Assembly (NCBI RefSeq): GCF_030867145.1 | Contig: NC_134434.1 | Coordinates: 3,348,001 to 3,412,000 of the forward strand | Direction: 5' to 3' | DNA from: Opisthocomus hoazin | Taxonomy: Eukaryota > Chordata > Aves > Opisthocomiformes > Opisthocomidae | DNA: 64,000 bases | Shown: piece after piece, positions 1 through 11,949 of the stretch | Layout: the number at the start of each line of letters is the position of its first letter | Numbering within the stretch: position 1 is the stretch's first letter | The notes under the pieces: model-generated | What the model was told of the DNA's origin: nothing | Database searches by the model: none | The model's input: the letters and a program-made list of their open reading frames with translations, nothing else | Translations under genes and position numbers: made by a program

Positions 1-509
1 CCACAGCAGAATACCAAATCCACGCAGCAAGTGCGGAAGTACTGATGACCAAGCAGCACACAACTCTCATCCTTGCCTTCCTCTCACAGTCAGGCCCTGA
101 TGGGAAGGCAGAGGAAGCTGCACATCCCAATCCAGAGAAGGGCCATCACAACACCCTCCCAGAGACTGAAATCAGGCTCCAGAACATCCTGGATGCAGTG
201 ACAACATCAACAGGGCAGGAAGAACCTCTGGGAAAAGAACAGAGGAAAGAAGAGAAGCCACCAATGCTCATGAGCTTCATATGTGCATGTATGCAATATG
301 GAAGAGACACCAGTGCAGAGTCTGAGTAGACTTTGCCCTCTGGGGATTGCTGAAGGTCAAGTTAGGAAGCTTTCTGGTGGACTGATGGCAGGGAGTGTGG
401 GAAGGGTACAAGGAACTTTATGGTGAGTGTGCAGAGTCAGCTCCCCTACCTCTATCCCAAAAGTTCAATAGGATGAAGCTCCCAAGAAAGACCTAGTTGG
501 TCAACTCAC

Positions 510-694
510 CCTTCCTTTATGATCTTCTCCGTATCCTTCGCCACATGGTAGTAACTGATGACATGATCCAAGCAGGACAGGGTCTTCTCCACGTTTTCCT
601 GCAAGCGCTGCAGGTTCTCTGTTTGTTTATGGACAGGGATGATCGAGTTCTCCAGCTTCATCAAACGACTTTCAAAGGAGGAGAGGATAGAAAC
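510..694 (-). CDS. EXOC7: EXOC7 coding exon 3
   Basis: This 185-base exon (phase 0 to phase 2) encodes 61 residues plus two bases, including ENSIIPVHKQTENLQRLQEN and DHVISYYHVAKDTEKIIKEG. The acceptor is GTGTAG and the donor GG/GTGAGT. Positions 1-509, 695-1767 and 1834-2600 are EXOC7 introns in which I see no other gene. Confidence 0.95.
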
Positions 695-2660
695 CTACAC
701 ACCAAAAGACAAACAGAATGCTGAGGACATCCTTCCACGTGGATGCATACAGTAGGGTAGTAGTTCGAGCAGGGCAATCAGGAACCTTCAGGTCCCAGCT
801 TCTCTTTTTGGGCTCTGCTACTAATTTGCCATGGCTCCTTAGGCAGGCTCTTTAATCCCTCCATGTCCCAATTTCTATTAATAATTAGAACACAGATCAC
901 CTGTCATACAGAGATGGGCCAATCTCGAATTAGATATTTGTAAAGCATGAAAATAACATTCCAGGGCAGTACTAAGGAAGAGCAAAATTTTATCTGACAG
1001 TGGGAAACAAATCCACAGGAAATGCCTGGAACTGCCCTAGGTAAAAAAGAACAAAAAAAGCATAAACCGGCAGCCACTTTGCTCCATACCACTATGGCCC
1101 AAACACGAGACGCACAACATGAAGGCACAGGACCAGTATAGTTTGAACCTTCTTTCCCATCGTAGATATTTGGTTTTTAAAAAGGACTGTGATATCCCTT
1201 CTGAAAGGTGGAAAACCTCATAGACAGTGCCTTAACGTGATCTTTTCCAGGCCAAAACATAATTCTTTCAAGATTCACTCCTATATTATTTTTTCCACAA
1301 TTCTCTGGTGGTGCCACTATGACTTTCTTAAAGCACTGAGCCCAAAACTGGACATAGTATACTAGCTGAGGGCTTATAAGCAATTAGAGCACAGTAATTA
1401 CTTTCTACCGCTTAAACAAAATACTCCCAAAATAAACTCCAATCGAGACCTGACTTTCTGAAGCAACAACGTGATGCTGTTGCACAGACTAGTCTGGGGT
1501 CTATTAATACCTTTTTCCGAGAGAGAGGACAGACTGTAAAGAGACGAGGCCAACAGCTCATTTGGGCCCTCACCTCCCCAGGAGAGAAGCTTAGGATTAA
1601 AACATCCCCTTTGCCCAGCCACTGACGTGTAAAACACAGATGCTGAGAAAGTGGTTTATTACTCTGCATTCCTCAGATGGGGACGACAACAGCCTTGAAA
1701 ACAGATTCTCCTAAGAAATAGCAAAGTCAGGCCCAACGTTAAGGCCAAACTTCAAGGACCTCCTTACCATGTTCTTTGTGAGCTGGTCACTCTTCTCAAG
1801 GCTCTCTTTGATAAAGGACAAAGTTTCTTCTTCCTGTCAGTAGGTTGAAAAAAGTCTTCAACTCTGAACACTGAGCATTTAATTTACTAAACACTACATG
1901 TAGGTTTTCACAAGTCTGGGTGAATACTGCAGCAAACCATGTTTGGTCTGATGCTGAGGTCACATCTTCATCTTCCACCTCTTAACAGAAATCAGGGCAA
2001 GTGACCCAAGGTGAGAGACACATAACAGAATGAGTGAGGTTTGTATGGATTACTCATTTCCCTCCGATATCCCGAGCCTCAGCATGCTAAAGTCACAGCA
2101 CAGTATAATGTTAACACCTTCAGCACAGAAGCACACTGACTCAGACCACAGCACAATACAGGCGTTGCACGGGCACCACTGAAATCCCCCACACAGCCGT
2201 GAACTGAGGTGGCCAACGCAAAGCAATCAGCAAGGGCTATTTTCAAGTCACTGAAGCCCAGAGATGGTGGGGATTAGCAGCCTGCAAGGGCTGGCCTCAC
2301 AGGCTGGACCTAAGGACCTAAAGGGATAGCCCCCAGAAGCTACCAGGCCCTAAGAGGGGGGCAGAGGTACTTCTTAAGCCTGAGAGCAAGGAGGCCTAGG
2401 CCCTGACATGGGCCTGGGGATGCTGCCAGGCCCGGAGCAGAGCGATCAGGCAGGGAAGGGGTCCCGGGACGCTCCCCGGACCGGTGGGGGCCTCCATGCC
2501 AGCTCCCGGCCCCGTCTGCCAGGCAACGCGCTGGAGCCGCAAGGCCGAGGCCGACCCAGGCCCCGGCGGGGCCCGCAGCAGGTCCCTAGCCCAGTCCCAC
2601 CTGCTTGAGCTTGTCCTCGATCTCCCTCCTGCGGGCCGACACCTCCTCGGTGGGGATCAT
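510..2660 (-). CDS. EXOC7: EXOC7 (exocyst complex component 7 / Exo70), first three coding exons, partial
   Basis: Exo70 is the exocyst subunit that binds plasma-membrane phosphoinositides and helps tether secretory vesicles. Three minus-strand exons with clean GT/AG borders (2660-2601, 1833-1768, 694-510) join in frame to give 90 residues plus two bases of the next codon. They begin MIPTEEVSARRREIEDKLKQ and run through the N-terminal coiled coil (SLEKSDQLTKNM, then SILSSFESRLMKLENSIIPV). This matches the Exo70 N-terminus as I remember it. The start at 2660 is the family's usual start and lies in a CpG island. The exon ending at 510 has a GTGAGT donor, so the rest of the gene (most of the roughly 650-700 aa protein) lies left of the window. 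FOXJ1 upstream agrees with known synteny. Identification is close to certain. Confidence 0.95.
1768..1833 (-). CDS. EXOC7: EXOC7 coding exon 2
   Basis: This 66-base, phase 0-0 exon encodes EEETLSFIKESLEKSDQLTK plus NM. The acceptor is ...CTGACAG and the donor is ATG/GTAAGG. It forms part of the N-terminal coiled coil of Exo70. Confidence 0.95.
2601..2660 (-). CDS. EXOC7: EXOC7 coding exon 1
   Basis: This 60-base exon encodes 20 residues from the start methionine to KLKQ and ends in phase 0 at a CAG/GTGGGA donor. An open frame continues upstream of the ATG, but it is GC-rich 5' UTR without family similarity. Confidence 0.93.
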
Positions 2661-2960
2661 CCTGCCGCGGGGCGCCAGGGCCGCGCTCTGCCGCTCGCTC
2701 CCACTTGCAGACGCCTCTTCCGCCCCCCCGTCACTGCGCCGGCGCCATCTTGGGCGCGGCAAGGCACACTGCGCATGCGCAGCGAGGCCAGCCGCCATCT
2801 AGGGAGTGGCCTCCGCTTTAGGAGCGGCCAGCAGGCGTCGGCCGCGGCGCGCATGCGCCGTTGTCCCAGAGGCGAGCAGGCACATGCGCACTGCCCGTCG
2901 TGGCGGCCAGGTTGGGAGTGGCGGGCAGGCTGCGCCGCCATGTTGGAGGTGGTGTGGCGA
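2661..2960 (-). promoter_or_regulatory. EXOC7: EXOC7 CpG-island promoter / 5' UTR with NRF1-type and YY1-type sites
   Basis: The stretch is very GC- and CpG-rich. It holds two palindromic NRF1-type motifs (TGCGCATGCGCA at 2770-2781, GCGCATGCGC at 2849-2858) and a related half site at 2884-2890. Three YY1-type CCGCCAT/CGCCAT cores lie at 2743-2751, 2791-2800 and 2934-2946. NRF1 and YY1 sites near the start are typical of TATA-less housekeeping promoters, which suits EXOC7. The transcription start itself is not determined. Confidence 0.7.
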
Positions 2961-5900
2961 GGCTCAGTGGGGCACCCGCTTTCTGCCAGGGCGGGGCTGG
3001 CTGCCCGAGCCCGCCATCCCCACTACGGCCAGGCGGAGACGAACCTTTCCGAGTCCAATATCAGCGACGTCCCCACAGCACACGGGGTCCTGAGGAAGCT
3101 CCAAAGCTACCCAGCTTGCCCCTTGCTGACCTGCTGAGACACCCAGGCCCAGGCCACTCTGCTGCAGACCTGAGGGGAGAAACAAGGTGTGGAGGAAGAT
3201 TACAGGCATTTTGGCCCTGGGCAATGAAATTATAGAAAGCTGAATATGAATTATGGGAATGTAGGCATTTTCAGGAGTGCAGATCACCCTACCTCTGTCC
3301 TGCATCCATTTTCCAGAAAGAAAGGCTGCCACCACAGAGAAGCTGCTGTCTTCTCCCTCCTGCAGCGTAGGTGGGGGTGGCTGGGTTTATCACACACTGG
3401 GGCAGTTATGGGGCTCTGCGTCCTCCCGAACTGTGTCCAGCCTGGAGCAGGGAGTTGGTTTTATCAGCACAGACAGTCCCAGCCTCCCACCATCTCTTGC
3501 TGCTCTGAGGCAAGACTCCCGCCCGTGAAGGGACCGGCGTGTTCCCATCCATCTTCCACTTGTCAAGCCATGCCGGGCTCTGGAAAGGAGCTGAAATGGC
3601 CCGATGGGCCTCTTTTGTTCAACAACTTTGGCACGTTTCATAGCCCACCTTATCACGCCACAAACAGCTGTGCCCGGGCTCTGGCTGCCGCAAGAGCCCA
3701 TGCCTGGGAGCTTCGTTTCTGTGCGCGACACTGCCCAGCCATGACTGACTGCCCGTGTTTTATGGGGACACTCGCTAGAGGGGACCAGACCTTGTCCTGC
3801 AGGTACAAAGGAGAAGATCCCTGTCTGGGGTCAGCACTCAGCACCTCTTACGCTTTTTCCAGCTGGGCTGTTGCGATCAGGAAGGGTTGTTTTCCCTGTG
3901 CAGCAGAGCCATCTCTTTTTTTATAGCAATTGATGTTCTTTCTGCTAACACTCACCCTCTCATTCAAAGCGCAGCCAGAGCCAAAAGGAAATCTCCCCTA
4001 ACTGAGCCTGGGGAACAATTGTGTGTGCTCCCCTGAATAGTGCTGTGGATCTCCTGCAAAGCCAGGGAAAAGGCGCCCTCGCCCCTCCCCTCATGGAGTG
4101 ACTGAGCCCTCAGAGCAAAGAGGGGGAGCTGGGATAGAGGCACCCAGCCCACATCCCAGCTGCCAGCTGGGGTGTAAAGGGTGGATAAACGTACACAGAG
4201 TCAGCCTGCCGACAAATCACGTAAAAACTGACGGAGTCTGCGCAAAGCTGAGGTGCAACGCCACATCAAGGGGAAGCAGCAGAAAAAGCCTGGCTTGCTG
4301 GTCAAATGCAAAGAGTCACAGCATCGGGGGTTATTTCTGGTAAAACGAAAAAGAAAGGGTAGAAACGCTGCAATTTGAAGGTGTGTTGAAATACAGTGCA
4401 AAAGGGCATAGTACACCCGGATCTCTGGGCTATGAATACCCACCCAGCTCATTGCTGACTGTTTCTCCAGCGGTGGGTGCAACCGGTGGAACGGCAGCTC
4501 TGAGACACTCCCGGTCCCGCCACCGTCCTGCCGGAGCGCTGCGGCCATGCTGCTCTTCCCGCTCTGCAAACCGCCAGCCGCAGGGTCCCCGCAGGCCCGG
4601 GAGGAATCACTTGCTGCGCCGAAGCTGCTGCGGCAGATGAAAGGCAGATGTGATGACTCAGCATCAGCCGTGGAGAAATGCTGAGCTGGCCTTTGCTTCC
4701 CCCTCCACGAGGTGGAACAGGGAGTGGAAGCCTCTTTTTCTCCTCTGGAGAAGGGATTTTCATCCAGGTGGATGCATTCACTGTCAGGATGGGCACGGAA
4801 GGCAGAAAACTCAACCAACACAACTGAGTAAAGACTGCATCCTCAGTGCAATGTTCAGTTGAGGCTTCAGTGCACTAACGAGAGAGCTAATGAGTCTCTT
4901 GCAGCATTTGCCAAGCAAAGCTGGATCCAGTGCTCCCAAACCCAAGACACAGGATCAGATCGGAGCCTGTCACCTTTGAGGTGTTGGAGGCCATGGGGTT
5001 CGAACAACGTCACGGCCCCGTTGTTCAGCAACAGGAGTTTTTGTCACCGCAGGCATGAGGAAGTGGCTCCTGCTTGCGGGGACGTGACAGCTGCTGCTCT
5101 CCAAGGACGAGGCGTTAGGGGCGTTGGTTCCGCAAAATGCTGCAGAAAAGAGAATCGGCTTGATTTGCAGGTGGGGAAACTGAGGCAGAGAGGGGCTTTG
5201 CTTTGCCTGATCAGGGCTTGGCTCTGAGTCACTGGAAAGACCCAGATATCCCCCAAATCCACGTTTCTATTGGCTGCCTTTATGGTGGCGAAGGTCATTG
5301 CACAAAAGGTGTAATCTTGACAGGATTCGGATAAATTCAATTAATAGCAGCTCTCAAAGCAGGGACTTTCTGTCTCCTGCATTGTAACTCGGTACTGCTC
5401 ACCCCAGGAACAGTTCCTGCTTAAAAAATAGTCATGTTATTACAAAAAATGAATTATGCCTGTCCTTGCCTCCCACCGGTGGGGTTAATCCCACTCCTGC
5501 ACGGAAGGGACAGTGGGGACACGACGGGGCAGCAGTGCTTCCCGAGCCCGGGAACCGCCTGCAAGGCACGCAGCATGCGGCGGCGAGGGCAAAATAAGAT
5601 TAATACAGCCAGGAGCCTCCAAAAGGGCTTTGCATTTGATGTGGGAGAAGAGAGAGATCAGAGCATGGAGGAGCTAGGATTAACATAAAATTACAAAACT
5701 TTCATTATGGGCTGAAGGGCCATCCCGGGCTGTGTGCCCCCACGGTGTGACCCGCCGGTGTCCCGGGCTGCGAGAACGCGTGGGAACACCATTGCCAGTG
5801 GCACTGCCCTCGCCTCCTCCCCAGACGCAGCCTATTCTGTCTCCCCTTGGGTCAGCTGGATAGAAAAGGCGATTAATCTTTAGCCGGATTAATCTTCAGC

Positions 5901-8900
5901 CAGAAAACCAGGAGCTCTGAGCTGGTTGAGACATCCCCAACTTTCCCTTTCAGGTGGGGTTAAAAGGGGAGAGCCTCTGAAGGAGGGAGTCAGCATGCAG
6001 AGACAGGACACAGGATGCACCTAGGCACGCGCCCTGGCTCTTACCGTGCCCGTGAACTTGAAGGGATGAGACAGGAACCAAATCCACCAAAGGACTTTGC
6101 CTCCCGGGTAACATCTCCAAGCCCCACCAGCGTCGCTTTGATCCTGACCTGGATCCAGCGGGTTGCAATGAGCCGTAGGGATGTGCCACGCTCCCGGAAA
6201 ACCAGGTCCACGTGGGACAAAGGTTGGTGTTTGCGCCCCTGCAGCTTCCCAGTCCTTCCTGTGCAGCACTGGGAAGGACTGCGCCAGGCTGGCTGCTCCA
6301 GGGACAGGATGCGGCACAGCAGCATTTACGCTGAAACAGCACCCAAGTAATCACCAAATGGGGAATCCCTCAACGGCTCCCTGCTCCTTGCAGGAAGGGG
6401 GGTCGTGGGGATCAGTCCCTCGAAGGCTGGCCCTGAAAGTCCCCCCAAGCCCTCATCCATCACAGACTCAAGCTGTGCTCTCCCTCCCTCTGGCTTTATT
6501 TGCGGAGGGAATTAAGGCCCTGCTGGGAAAACCTCCCCTGTGCTCTGATAACTGCCTGCATAGCCAGCTCTAAATGGCTTTTTGTAAATGAATGACCAGG
6601 ATTAATGAGGTTCCCCTCATCACTGTTTATTTAGCACTGCTCCAGAGTGGGGGGAACAGGGCAGAGACCCCCTCCTCTAGCCAAGCCCATTGGGCCACCA
6701 AGGAGCTGGCACGTACTGCGGACCGACACGTTGCCACCCAGCCCATGGCTGAGCCCTTCCTCTCCTCCCTAGAGCGGGAGCTGACGTTCCCAGCTGGGTT
6801 TGGGATGGGGTGGGATCTGTATGCACACACCGGGAGCGTCGGTCCTGGGGACGGAGTAACTATAGGGGCTGGGGGCTGGACTGGGGATGATGCTGATTTT
6901 CTCTCTAAGCTGTGTTGTTGGGGAAGGAAGGAGGGGTGTTTGCCTTGTGGGTCAGTGTCAGGCGCGTGTCCCCCCACGTGACGGGGATGGGGAGGCCATG
7001 CAGGGCTGCAGCTGGCCCCATCCCCTCAACAGTAGTGCGCTCGGTGACTCCAGGGCTGGCAAGGAGCTGCCTGGCGAGGCCATGGGGTCTGCCGAGGGGT
7101 GCAGGCCTAACAAGTCCCACATGGAAGGGACCCTCCTCCACCATCCCTCTCTGCTTGCAGCGGGTCACGGGGGTCCTGCCTTCTCCTGCTGCGCTCCTGG
7201 GGGCTGGAGCCGCTGCAGCCGCCTTGCCACTGCACAGCTCCGACCTTTGATGTTTGCACATTCCTGCCTGTTAATGTGTCTCGTAACTGAAAGCTGCCAG
7301 GATAGACCATTACTCCCCCTGGCACTTGCAGGTCTGCTCCCTGTGTTCCCAGCTGGGAGCATGCACTCCCCAAGGGAACAAAACCAGATCCCCAGCTCAC
7401 GCTCAGCCAGAGATGCCTCTGCTAGGAGCAATGGGAATCCCACCCCTCGACACCAGTGAGCCCAAAATGCTCGCTGAACTCCCAGGGCAGGCAGCAGTCG
7501 CCTCTCCCAGCTGGGCACAGGGAAAAGGAGCGCCGTTTCGGAGCGAAGCCGTGCTTCCCTCGGCTGCCAGGCTGGCACGCTGCCTGCCAGCATGACGCCA
7601 GGCCAAATTCTTTGCAATTTCTAGGTCAACACCCGCTGCTCGTAATGCCCCCGAGCCCTCCCACTGCCCGTGCCGCCCAGCAGCCCCTGTGCATGGGATG
7701 GGAGCATCCTAGGGGATCCGCACCCCACGTCCCCATGCCGCCCAGCCTGACTGGCCCCATCCATAACCCCTGGATATTCAGGGCTTATGCCCATGTGTCC
7801 GCAAGTTGGGCCATTCCCCAAATGCACCTGCGCACCCTCACGCTGCCTTTGCTGGCAGCAGCACCCATGGGTGAGCTGGGTCCACCCGGTGCAGAGCCCA
7901 CAGCCTGCCCCTGCTTGCACCTTTTTTTTGGTGTGGCTTAAGACCCATCCCCTGGAGTCAGACACCAAAGGAAGGTGTTTACTTTGGGTTTCTAAAGTGA
8001 GTTTCTCACCATCTTGATGGCAGTCTGTGTGTGGGGGGAAATCTCAGGATGTGGGGTGGCCCTAATGCTCCAAACCTGGAAATAAATCACCTGAAAAAAA
8101 CAACCTTTGTAAAGAAATCCCCATGGCCTCAGTGCTTGTTTGCAAACTGGCCAAGTTTCGACCTCGGGATGACGTGGTTTCCCAAAGAAGGAGGCGATGT
8201 TGGCACTGCTCCGGCGACTCAGCCCCTTCGCTGCAGGGGCTGGATGCGTCCCCCCCTGCCCACGGGGGCCACCTGTGGCATGGACTGGGCTGGAGGAGCA
8301 GGGGCCCTGCAGGGCTGCAGCCCCCTACTCGGGCACGCGTTGGGGGGATGGCAGGGATGAAGAGGAGGAGGAGGAAGGTGCAGCATGCCGAGCGTCTCCT
8401 CGTGATGGCATTTACGCAGAGGCTGTTGCATTGTGGCTCGGGCGTCCCTCGACGCTCCCCCTGCCGCAGGGCAAGCCCTGGCCTGCCGGTGCATTGTGCC
8501 CGCCGCGCCGCTGGGAACGGCCGCTGGCAACGGCCCACTGACCCGTCCCGGGGCTCCCTGGGGTGCGGAGGGAGGCAGGGAGCTTGGCCGGGTGGGCTCC
8601 CCGGGGCCAGAGGATGCATCCCCCATGCCAAAAAACACGGCTGGACACAAGAGGGTGCAGGCACGCGCTGAAAGTGCTGCCCAGATAATCAGGTTCTGGT
8701 CCACATCAGACCACCACCTTGCCCTGCCTCAGTTTCCCCATCAGGACGCTGTAAGCCATCCAAGCTACGCAAATGCCTCAGGTCCCACTGGGCTCTGCTA
8801 GCAGTGCCAGGCTGGAGCTGGAAAAGCAGGAAAGGGGCTTCCCCCCCTCTCTGTTTTCAGAGTCGCCTTTCCCAGAGCCCCTGCAACCCTGAGAAAGGTG

Positions 8901-11900
8901 TCTACATCCAGCCTCATCCCTCCAGGCAAAGACATGGGGATCCAGCCCTGGGGCCTGTCACAGCCTGTCTGGGGTTTGCTATGGCACCTCCATCCCCTCG
9001 GGTATCAAACCCTCCAAAAACCAGTGTCGCCGGGGCAGAGAGTCACCAAGCTGTCCCCAGGCTCTGCCCCTCATGGCAGGGTTGGGGGCCAGGCTGCCCC
9101 GATGATGAGGATCCCCATCTTCATCCTCCCCCGGGGACCTGCTGTACCAAGGGTGGAGCTGCCTGCCCAAGTGTGGTTCCCATGAGACTTCTCACCTGCA
9201 TGAACTCCTGGATGTACTTTTGGGAACCTGTTTTTTTTCCCAAACTTTGGAGCTTCATTCATTGCTATGCAAGGCGAGTCCTTTCCCTAACCCCCTCCAT
9301 CCTGTCTCCCCCTTCTCCCCCCTCACCACCCCGCCATCCCAGCCTGGGATGCTAAAATGGGCTGAGTTTTTCACGATGGGGGGGAAATAATTTAAAAAAA
9401 AAAAAAGGAAAATCTGGGGGTGGAGGGAGAACTCCTGAGCTGTGACCTACTCCAAACGCACAGCACCAAATCCACACAAGGAAAACAAAAGGCAGCGAGA
9501 TTAGCATTTCCAAACAGAGCAGAGATGGCCCCAATCTTTGAGCTGTTTATTCTAGGCGTTGATTTTCAATATTTAGGATGATTAGCAAGTGAAAGCTGGC
9601 TGTTGCCAGAATGGCTTCGTGCCAGCCCCGTACTCAATGGAGGGGAAAGAAAGACATGGCAAGAAAAGGAGAGAAAAGAAGGGCTTATGTATATATTTTC
9701 TTTTCCCCTCTCTGTGAACGGGAGATTGGTTTGAGGTGCCAATGTTTGCCCATCAGGGACGGATGATGGATGAAGGGACGGCTGGGGGAATAACAGAAAT
9801 AAATAATAAAGGAATAATTGCCATGTGCTTAATAACCGGCTGGGGAAGGACCCGGCTGGAGCTGCGAAGGCTGAGTTTGCGGGGAGTTTTTGGACCCGTT
9901 TCGGTGGGTACTGGAGGTGGGAGATGCCCCAAAAAGCAGCCGGCTCCGGGCTGCAGCCCTCCGGGTTTTCATCGCACGATGCTTTCCCTACAGTTAGAGC
10001 GGGGGGGGGGACACAGCCAGCTCGGGGGTCCGCAACCCATCACCCCCCCACGCGCCGGGCAGCCCGCAGAGCTGGACCAGCCCCAGCCGCCGGCCGTAAC
10101 CCCGCTGACGCCGGCAAGCCCGGGCAGGCCGGGTCCCGACCGACCTCCCGGCACCCCGCACACCGGCTTTGTACGGGCAGCGGTGCGGGGTTCCGCCCGC
10201 TTCTGCCGCGCCCCGCCTGCCTCCGCGCCCGCGGGAAGCGATGCTCCCACCCGCAGCACCCCCCCCCCCCAACTCGTGGCACCGCCTGGCTGCCGCTTAA
10301 AAAAAAAAAACAGCCCCCACCAAACCATCTCATTGAAAGAAAACAAAAAAAAAAATCACGTCCAAGTTGGTTTTGTTGCTTTCAGAAGCTGAACAAAACG
10401 AGGTTGTTTCAGGCCTTGCCTGGTGCCTCCTTTATATTCACCCTTTCTCACTTTAAAACCCTCGACTGGCTCCAACAGGCTGGAATATTTTTTTTTTTTC
10501 CTGGCAAGGCTGTTTTTTTTCAGTCCCCTGGCAGGGTGGGGGTGCTGGGGGTCCTCTTTTTCCAGGGGGTTTAAAAACAGAAACTATGCTATTGTGCCTG
10601 GCAAAACAAAATACAGAAGCAAACCAAGGGACAAGAGAGCTGCCAGCTTTTTGCAGCCCTGCCAGTGCCACCGCTAGCAGGGGGAAGCAAAGAGAAGCCA
10701 GGACAGGGATTCCCCACTGCCTTTTGGGGTTCACGGTCGGCAAGCTGAAAGGGGAGCCTAGATCTCTCTCTAAAAGCCAAGCCCCCCCCAGATAGATCAA
10801 AGCTGTGCCCCGCGGGGACAGTCGTACCTTATCCTAAGGACCGCATCTACCCTCCTGGCACAAGGTACACACGAGCCAAGGCCACCCCCTGCAGTGAGCC
10901 CAGCCCTTAATTTGGGTTGAGATTGGCCGGATTGGGAGCAGCTGTGACCACTTCAGAGCAAACAGGCAGCCCCGGGGCTGACTGCTGCAATGCCTGGTGT
11001 CGATGGGACACAGCAGATCACTGGGGACGTGATAGGGTGCTCCTCACGTGCTGGGGAGATGGGAAGGCTGTGTCCCCAGTGCAAGAGGGATGGGACACCC
11101 TGGAGTGGGTCCATGCGAAACGCCAAGCTGGGACGAGCCCCAGGCAAGGTCTGGAGGGGGATGTCTGTCCCTGGAGATGCTCAGAGGTGATGGGAGGGGC
11201 TGGGCAGCCACCAAGCAGGGACCAGACCACCCTCTTCCAGCCCCCTTCTCCCACCACCCCAAGTGACAGCACAGAGAGGTACCCACAGCCTGGTACCGGC
11301 CAGCCCCACACCCAGCCCCACATCCCTGAGCCAACCTGCCCTCCCCACGGGGCTCCCCGAGCCTGCTGCTCCCAGACCCGCCACCCTCTGCCCTGCCTGC
11401 GCCAGCTGGGCTGGCAGCTGAGCGTACACTGCTTTTCTTCCCTACCTTGGCAGAGCCCAACTGCTCCTCGATGTAATTGGCCTCATGAGGGCTCAGCTAT
11501 TCCTGCAGCTTCTGTGCAGCTCCTCTCACCGCCCTGTACACCCAGGAGGGCTCCACAGCCTCTTGTGGTTCTCAGGGTGTCTCCAGGGCCAGTGGGGATG
11601 TGGCACAGGCAGAGGGATAATCCCATTTCACTCCCAGGACATCCTGGCAGGGGCAGACAAGGATGCTCCAGAGGTTGGGAGCAGCTCCCAGGGCTCAGGA
11701 CACTGGGCACGTCCACCCCTGTGCCACACCAGCAGTGTGCAACCACGTTTGTGCCTCAGTCTCCCCGTGGAGAATTGCTCTGCCACTGCAGAGAGGGGTG
11801 ATAGCACCCATGGACCGGTGCTGGGTGTACAACCAGGGCTGGGCTGATGAGATGTGCCCTACCCCCAGGGGAGAGGGTCAGACAGAGCCAGGCAGGGCTG

Positions 11901-11930
11901 GAGGGAAACAAAGAGGCAAAAGGGTTTTTT
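2961..11930. other. Intergenic region between EXOC7 and FOXJ1
   Basis: About 9 kb lies between the EXOC7 promoter and the FOXJ1 3' UTR. Several open frames exceed 200 codons (for example 10917-11801 plus), but they have no recognisable domains and are common in GC-rich avian DNA. Homopolymer tracts occur near 9390, 10300 and 10490. A CpG-rich islet sits at about 9840-10275. AT-rich islands near 9540-9600 and 9780-9835 could be regulatory, but nothing proves this. Confidence 0.6.
9840..10275. promoter_or_regulatory. Orphan CpG-rich islet in the EXOC7-FOXJ1 interval
   Basis: This 430-base stretch is rich in C+G and CpG (ccgccggccg, cgcgccgggc, cgcgcccgcggg) and is flanked by AT-richer DNA. It is not at the 5' end of any gene I recognise. 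It could be the promoter of an unannotated noncoding transcript or a distal element for FOXJ1. The function is inferred from composition only. Confidence 0.35.
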
Positions 11931-11949
11931 CTTCTCAAAAATTTTTTTT

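Noticed and set aside
2586-2798. EXOC7 starting 46 codons further upstream (MAAGLAAHA...)
   Set aside because: The upstream residues are CpG-island 5' UTR sequence. The family starts at the downstream MIP(T/P).
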